DNA of 10,500 nucleotides from CAYFQB01 sp964345225 (GTDB lineage: Bacteria > Nitrospirota > Thermodesulfovibrionia > Thermodesulfovibrionales > UBA6898). Position 1 is the first letter of the stretch. Each line of letters begins with the position of its first letter. Shown here piece by piece: positions 6,964 through 10,500 of this stretch. Made by a program: the position numbers and the translations under genes. Under the pieces are notes generated by a model. It was given only the letters and a program-made list of their open reading frames with translations. It was not told the origin of the DNA and searched no databases. Location of the stretch: the NCBI GenBank assembly GCA_964345225.1, contig CAYFQB010000051.1:1-10500 (forward strand). Direction: 5' to 3'.

Positions 6964-7497
6964 CTAATGAATCCTGAAGCACGAGGGGCGCGATTCATTC
7001 ATATTTGGCCATCCAAAAACAACATCTCCAACTTTTGATGCCCAGTCATATTCCCCAGCTGGAAATTCAACAGGGTCGAAATAATTTATGAGCAGATAAA
7101 AACCTGCAGGAAGACATCCAATCGTCCAGTCAAAATGGCAGGTTCTAACTGCTATTTCAGAACCGCATTTCCACCCTCTAGACCACTGTTCAGGAATAAG
7201 ACCTCCTGTATGGTAGTATTCAACAACAAAAGCAAGCGTATCCTGATTGGCAGTAAAATCATATACTTCATTAAGAGGATTTCCAAACGGGTCGTTTGTT
7301 GTCCATGCATCGTTAATTGCCGGGGTATCATTTAGCGGAGTACAAACAGGATTATTATTTGTAATTGTTGTTACTTCAACGGGAACAATAGCCATTTCGT
7401 GTCCGCATGAGCTTACACCATCGCTGGAGAAGGCTGTTCCAATTAAAAGAAAAATTAAGAACATTAATAAAGCCGTAATTGATATAAATTTTTTCAT
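6964..7497 (-). CDS. Small secreted protein with six cysteines, unknown function (177 aa)
   Basis: The signal peptide is Met-Lys-Lys, a hydrophobic core at 8-22 and likely cleavage near Ser24. The mature chain has exactly six cysteines (31, 52, 111, 120, 128, 173), enough for three disulfides, and no catalytic signature. The mature part is rich in aromatics, with W-S-R-G-W at 105-109, the F-D-W-T-I segment near 122-126 and the P-A-G-E-Y-D-W segment near 146-152. This points to a compact disulfide-stabilised beta protein. A ribosome-binding site (GGGGGG) lies six bases before the ATG and a near-consensus promoter lies about 70 bases upstream. It sits between the M4 peptidase gene and the regulator gene. 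Accessory, inhibitor or binding roles are possible but nothing in the sequence decides. I do not recognise the family. Confidence 0.8.
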   Translation of the reverse strand: MKKFISITALLMFLIFLLIGTAFSSDGVSSCGHEMAIVPVEVTTITNNNPVCTPLNDTPAINDAWTTNDPFGNPLNEVYDFTANQDTLAFVVEYYHTGGLIPEQWSRGWKCGSEIAVRTCHFDWTIGCLPAGFYLLINYFDPVEFPAGEYDWASKVGDVVFGWPNMNESRPSCFRIH

Positions 7498-7568
7498 TTA
7501 GACCCCCCAAAAAGTATATAGATTATATTGTTTAAATCTTTTTGTACTGACTTATTTTTCCTTATAAA

Positions 7569-7597
7569 ATTATATTTCTCCACTTTCAATAAGTCAA
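7569..7597 (-). promoter_or_regulatory. Near-consensus sigma-70-like promoter for the six-cysteine secreted protein gene
   Basis: The minus strand reads TTGACT (7597-7592), a 17-base spacer, then TATAAT (7574-7569): 11 of 12 consensus bases at ideal spacing. The start would be near 7562, giving a leader of about 65 bases before the ATG at 7497. This is the best promoter in the window and implies strong or constitutive expression unless repressed. Confidence 0.75.
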
Positions 7598-7651
7598 TTG
7601 GTCTAAAGTATGTATTTTATTAGTATTAAGGTATTAGGACTTTAGTAAGAT

Positions 7652-8302
7652 TTAATGATGATTAAACGGGATAAGTTGAGAAACTATCTTAAATCGACTT
7701 GATACTTCCATCTTTTTAAAGATGTTTGATATATGGCTCTTTACGGTCTTTTCACTTATAGATAGTATATTTGCAATCTCTTTATTGCTGCACCCCTTGG
7801 CTATGAGTAAGGCTATCTCCTGTTCTCTAATTGTAAGTTTTTTGATAGTATTTCTCGAGTTTGAGTAACGAACAATAAATTTGGATGTAATTCCCCTTTC
7901 AATCCATACCTCTCCACCATGTATAGTCTTGATGGCTTTAATCATGTCATCGGATGAGGCCTTCCTGTTTATATATCCTGATATACCAAATGACAACGCC
8001 CTTAATGTAGTTTCTTCGTCTGAACTCTCTGCCAGAATAAGCACTTTTGTAGAATATGCGCTTTTACTTATGAAATCAAAAAGTTTCCTGCCTTCTGCCT
8101 CAAGCATAACACCATCCATTAATATCACATCGGGCATAATAACTTTAGATATCTCAATAGTTTCTGTAATAGATGTCGTCTTTCCGATAACAGAAATATC
8201 CTGCACACTTCCAAGGATATTTTTAAGGCCATCTCCAAAAATCAGATGATCGGTGAGAATTATGACCTTTATGCTTGTTTTCTGAAAAAACTCTTTTTTC
8301 AT
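7652..8302 (-). CDS. NarL/LuxR-family response regulator with atypical receiver domain
   Basis: 216 residues, the usual length for this family. The receiver domain is about 11-128, with the phosphoacceptor candidate Asp63 in P-D-V-I-L-M-D. The LuxR-type helix-turn-helix is about 153-212, with L-T-I-R-E-Q-E-I-A-L-L at its start and the recognition helix in S-I-S-E-K-T-V-K-S-H-I. The receiver departs from the norm: the acidic pair near residue 18 is Thr17-Asp18, the conserved Ser/Thr position aligns with Ala91, and the conserved Lys aligns with Arg113. Phosphorylation-driven switching may be altered or absent. No histidine kinase is encoded nearby. The ribosome-binding site (AGGAGGG) is about 12 bases from the ATG, rather far. 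Its promoter overlaps a palindrome. It is the only regulator in the window, so it could control the neighbouring secreted-protein genes, but that is inference. Confidence 0.92.
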   Translation of the reverse strand: MKKEFFQKTSIKVIILTDHLIFGDGLKNILGSVQDISVIGKTTSITETIEISKVIMPDVILMDGVMLEAEGRKLFDFISKSAYSTKVLILAESSDEETTLRALSFGISGYINRKASSDDMIKAIKTIHGGEVWIERGITSKFIVRYSNSRNTIKKLTIREQEIALLIAKGCSNKEIANILSISEKTVKSHISNIFKKMEVSSRFKIVSQLIPFNHH

Positions 8303-8376
8303 GCTACTTTTAATCCCTCCTTTTTGCTAACTTGAATGCCAAATGCTTTGCCAGATTGCCACTTTCCTGGTAAATA

Positions 8377-8404
8377 TTTATATTAAGGTATGTTAGAACA
8401 GCAA
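8377..8404 (-). promoter_or_regulatory. Predicted promoter of the response regulator gene
   Basis: The minus strand reads TTGCTG (8404-8399), a 16-base spacer, then TATAAA (8382-8377). Transcription would begin near 8370, leaving a leader of about 68 bases. The -35 box and much of the spacer lie within the palindrome at 8387-8419. Confidence 0.45.
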
Positions 8405-8419
8405 ATGCTGCCACATACC
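8387..8419. promoter_or_regulatory. Palindrome overlapping the response regulator promoter, possible operator
   Basis: The outer arms GGTATGT (8387-8393) and ACATACC (8413-8419) are perfectly complementary. The inner arms CAGC (8399-8402) and GCTG (8407-8410) flank AAAT. The site covers the predicted -35 box, so a bound dimer would block the polymerase. It could instead be an RNA hairpin at the end of the subtilase transcript, though it has no U-tract. Confidence 0.4.
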
Positions 8420-8532
8420 ATTATCTTGGAGTATCCATGCAGCTTTTCTGTAAAACTCAGCTTATGGATTGCAGAGAATATCAAATCTTGTACATAATTC
8501 ATTAAGGATAGTAAGTAATACTACATACCCTG

Positions 8533-10176
8533 CTAAGGTTCAATTGTATACAGTTCTATATCCTCATCGAAACTCGTAAATGGCATCTCTACCCTGCCTG
8601 CCAGTTGGTATTCACCCGGTGCGATACCTAATAATATTTTTTGGGAGAAGTTCTGGCTTAATGTAATATTACCCGGTACAGTTAAACTACGGCTGGCAAG
8701 AGTAAACTCTCTGCCATCTGGTAATACGGCCACAACAGATGCATCGACGATATTGGGATAAGAACTGGCGTTATGGAGCGTTACTGTATATATAATAGTC
8801 TCACCCCTTGATACGGTAGTAGGCCCGTTAGGTATAACATTTATGGTGACCTGTGGAGGAGGGAGTGTCAGTGAATTGTGGACATTAAGTCTGCCACCTG
8901 TAAGTACAGGCAGTGCTTTATAATCCGTGCCTTTTAATATTCTCCACTTTACCTCGTTGTTGGTTAAGGCAGGGTCATGACCCATAAGCAGGGCAACAGC
9001 TCCTGCAACATGCGGAGTTGCCATTGATGTTCCATCGAAAAAGCTATATGTATCATTTGGAGTCGTGCTCAGAATGTTCACTCCAGGTGCGCTCAGGTCA
9101 ACAGATGTTGTGCCGTAGTTTGAAAAAGATGCGAAAATATCATTGTGATTGGTAGCGGCTACCGAGATTATATTATCTAAGTCATAGCTTGCAGGATACT
9201 CAGGTGTTACGTCATTATCATCACCTATACCATCCAGACCTCCGTTGCCTGCTGCTGCAACAAACAGGCTCTTTGAAGCACGAATAGCATCGTATTCGGC
9301 CTGGCTGTATGAAGAACCACCGTAACTGTTATTCGAGACCCTTACACCCATCATAGTTGCATATTCAATTGCATCGATTATATCCGAACTTGATGTTGAA
9401 CAAAGTATCAGAAAATATCTTTTAAATATCTTAAGCGGCATGATCTTTATGTTCCAGTTTACGCCGGTTACTCCAATTCCATTATTTCCCCGTGCCCCGA
9501 TAGTACCGGATGTATGGGTTCCGTGTCCGCCACATATGGGCTCTGTATCTGAGGGATCATTATCATCCCTGGCAAAGTCCCATCCATTTATATCGTCAAT
9601 ATATCCATTGTCATCATCATCGATACCATTACCGGATATTTCTCCAGGATTTGTCCAGATATTCCCGGCGAGGTCTTCATGATTAAGGTCTGCACCTGAA
9701 TCCAAAACTGCAACAACCATATCAGGGCTACCTGTTAGTGTATCCCATGCCTCAGGAGCGTCTATATCAGCATCAGATGCCCCTCCGGTCTGACCTGTAT
9801 TATTTAATCCCCACATTTCGGTATATCTGGGGTCATTTGGTGCTGCATCAAGATATCTTAAATAGTTTGGTTCAGCATATTGAACCTCTGGCAGGCTTCT
9901 TAAAAATTTTATGGCTGACAGGACAGTATCAGCCGGAATTTTAATTTGCAGAACAGGAATGAGGTTAAACTTTCTAATAATCTTCCCATTTAGACGCATT
10001 TTTATTGAATCTATTGCTTCTTTATCAACACCGTCATTGAACCTGACAAGAATCTCGTCAGGCAGATACTCTGGTCTGTTTTCAGGTTGTGCCTCACCTA
10101 ACCGGATTTCGCCCAGTATTAATAAGAATAATATTAATAAAGTCGCTCCAATCTTCTTTGCTGGTAACTTAGGCAT
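8533..10176 (-). CDS. Secreted subtilisin-like serine protease (S8) with I9 propeptide and C-terminal beta domain
   Basis: 547 residues. The signal peptide is about 1-29 (Lys3, Lys7, Lys8, hydrophobic core 11-22, Gly-Glu-Ala before a likely cleavage). An inhibitor I9-type propeptide at about 38-107 includes Y-L-P-D-E-I-L-V-R-F. The S8 catalytic domain is about 118-435. The triad is Asp159 in V-L-D-S-G, His218 in G-G-H-G-T-H and Ser384 in D-G-T-S-M-A-T-P-H. Asn311 in A-A-A-G-N is the oxyanion-hole residue. The Asp-rich loop at 184-195 (G-I-D-D-D-D-N-G-Y-I-D-D) is common in this subfamily and may bind calcium. Residues about 440-547 form a beta-sandwich like extracellular adhesion modules. A hydrophobic stretch at 251-259 replaces the usual Gly/Ser-rich loop. 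A good ribosome-binding site (AAAGGGAC) precedes the ATG. It is 69 bases downstream of an incomplete gene on the same strand. Confidence 0.95.
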   Translation of the reverse strand: MPKLPAKKIGATLLILFLLILGEIRLGEAQPENRPEYLPDEILVRFNDGVDKEAIDSIKMRLNGKIIRKFNLIPVLQIKIPADTVLSAIKFLRSLPEVQYAEPNYLRYLDAAPNDPRYTEMWGLNNTGQTGGASDADIDAPEAWDTLTGSPDMVVAVLDSGADLNHEDLAGNIWTNPGEISGNGIDDDDNGYIDDINGWDFARDDNDPSDTEPICGGHGTHTSGTIGARGNNGIGVTGVNWNIKIMPLKIFKRYFLILCSTSSSDIIDAIEYATMMGVRVSNNSYGGSSYSQAEYDAIRASKSLFVAAAGNGGLDGIGDDNDVTPEYPASYDLDNIISVAATNHNDIFASFSNYGTTSVDLSAPGVNILSTTPNDTYSFFDGTSMATPHVAGAVALLMGHDPALTNNEVKWRILKGTDYKALPVLTGGRLNVHNSLTLPPPQVTINVIPNGPTTVSRGETIIYTVTLHNASSYPNIVDASVVAVLPDGREFTLASRSLTVPGNITLSQNFSQKILLGIAPGEYQLAGRVEMPFTSFDEDIELYTIEP

Positions 10177-10245
10177 ATTATTGTCCCTTTTTATTTATTT
10201 AAAGTACTGAATCCCAATGGAATTTGAATATAGAAATTAGCAGAC

Positions 10246-10500
10246 CTATTTGTTGCTGAATCTTGAGAATTTTGAAGACACAGAAGTCATATCTTCTTCG
10301 TGACGTTTCTCTGCTATCTTGTGCTCACAACCCTTCAAACTTTCAGTCAAACAGTCTATGAGATTAGTTGCAATGCCTATTATTTGTTCTTCGGAAAAAC
10401 CATTTTTTCGTAAGATTCGATAGAAGTTTTTTGCAACTATCTCCGCACCTTTCTTTGTGTCCTTTGATGCAATATTTACTATTTTTTCAAAATCTGAATC
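10246..10500 (-). CDS. Small hypothetical helical protein (partial, continues beyond the window)
   Basis: The minus strand is open without a stop from the window edge at 10500 to TAG at 10246-10248, giving 84 residues of C-terminal sequence with no start inside the window. The visible part is strongly charged and helix-forming, with K-K-G-A-E-I-V-A-K, F-Y-R-I-L-R-K-N-G-F-S and E-E-Q-I-I-G-I-A-T-N-L-I-D segments. It ends in a Lys/Glu-rich and then Ser-rich tail. There is no signal peptide or membrane segment in the visible part, which suggests a cytoplasmic protein. The codon pattern is coherent throughout, supporting a real gene. It is co-directional with the subtilase gene, 69 bases apart, so cotranscription is possible. 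I do not recognise the family. Confidence 0.65.
   Translation of the reverse strand, partial: DSDFEKIVNIASKDTKKGAEIVAKNFYRILRKNGFSEEQIIGIATNLIDCLTESLKGCEHKIAEKRHEEDMTSVSSKFSRFSNK

Noticed and set aside
7498..7651. Terminator after the response regulator gene
   Set aside because: The region is AT-rich with direct TAATAC-like repeats but has no GC-rich stem followed by a U-tract.
7881..8249. Plus-strand 122-codon open frame opposite the response regulator
   Set aside because: It is fully contained antisense to a well-supported regulator gene, has no domain, and its composition follows from the opposite strand.
8433..8469. Hairpin with ATCCAT/ATGGAT arms as a terminator for the subtilase gene
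   Set aside because: The stem is short and interrupted and no U-tract follows on the minus strand. Evidence is too weak to list.
9440..10210. Plus-strand open frames opposite the subtilase
   Set aside because: They overlap each other and the intact protease reading frame, and show no plausible translation signals or known motifs.

Overview
This window reads as an accessory, secretion-oriented locus of an AT-rich Gram-negative bacterium. One predicted lipoprotein with a clear lipobox, Sec signal peptides on most other complete products, and a NarL/LuxR-type regulator support a Gram-negative host. The domain styles (SBBP propeller repeats, FG-GAP repeats, a trypsin with an uncharacterised C-terminal beta domain) are familiar from uncultivated Deltaproteobacteria, Nitrospirota and similar lineages, but nothing here fixes the taxon. 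No rRNA, tRNA, CRISPR array, transposase or phage gene is visible.

Layout. The only plus-strand gene is the 3' part of an SBBP beta-propeller protein (1-1244). It is open at the left edge, where the end of a fibronectin type III domain is readable. It converges on a long run of minus-strand genes, with a strong hairpin between them (1278-1309). From right to left in transcription order, the minus-strand run is: an incomplete small helical protein (10246-10500, continuing beyond the window), a secreted subtilisin-like protease (S8), a LuxR-type response regulator, a small secreted protein with six cysteines, a thermolysin-like metallopeptidase (M4), a second small secreted protein, a trypsin-like protease (S1) and a seven-bladed FG-GAP lipoprotein. 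Gaps of roughly 70-250 bases separate them, and several hold promoters, hairpins or repeats. They are therefore probably mostly separate transcription units rather than one operon.

How it may work together. Three secreted proteases of unrelated families (S8, M4, S1), two small secreted proteins, two beta-propeller surface or secreted proteins and one response regulator lie within about 10 kb. The simplest reading is an extracellular or periplasmic protein-degradation and surface-interaction locus, possibly controlled by the regulator. The regulator's receiver domain lacks several standard switch residues, and its predicted promoter overlaps a palindrome, so its control may be unusual. That link is inferred from proximity only.

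Non-coding content. The gap at 4809-5060 carries two identical 41-base palindromic repeats with a degenerate third copy between them. The gap at 6774-6963 carries an approximately 98-base element with imperfect terminal inverted repeats, resembling a miniature mobile element. Good sigma-70-like promoters are visible upstream of the FG-GAP lipoprotein gene and of the six-cysteine protein gene. No gene-free stretch exceeds 300 bases.
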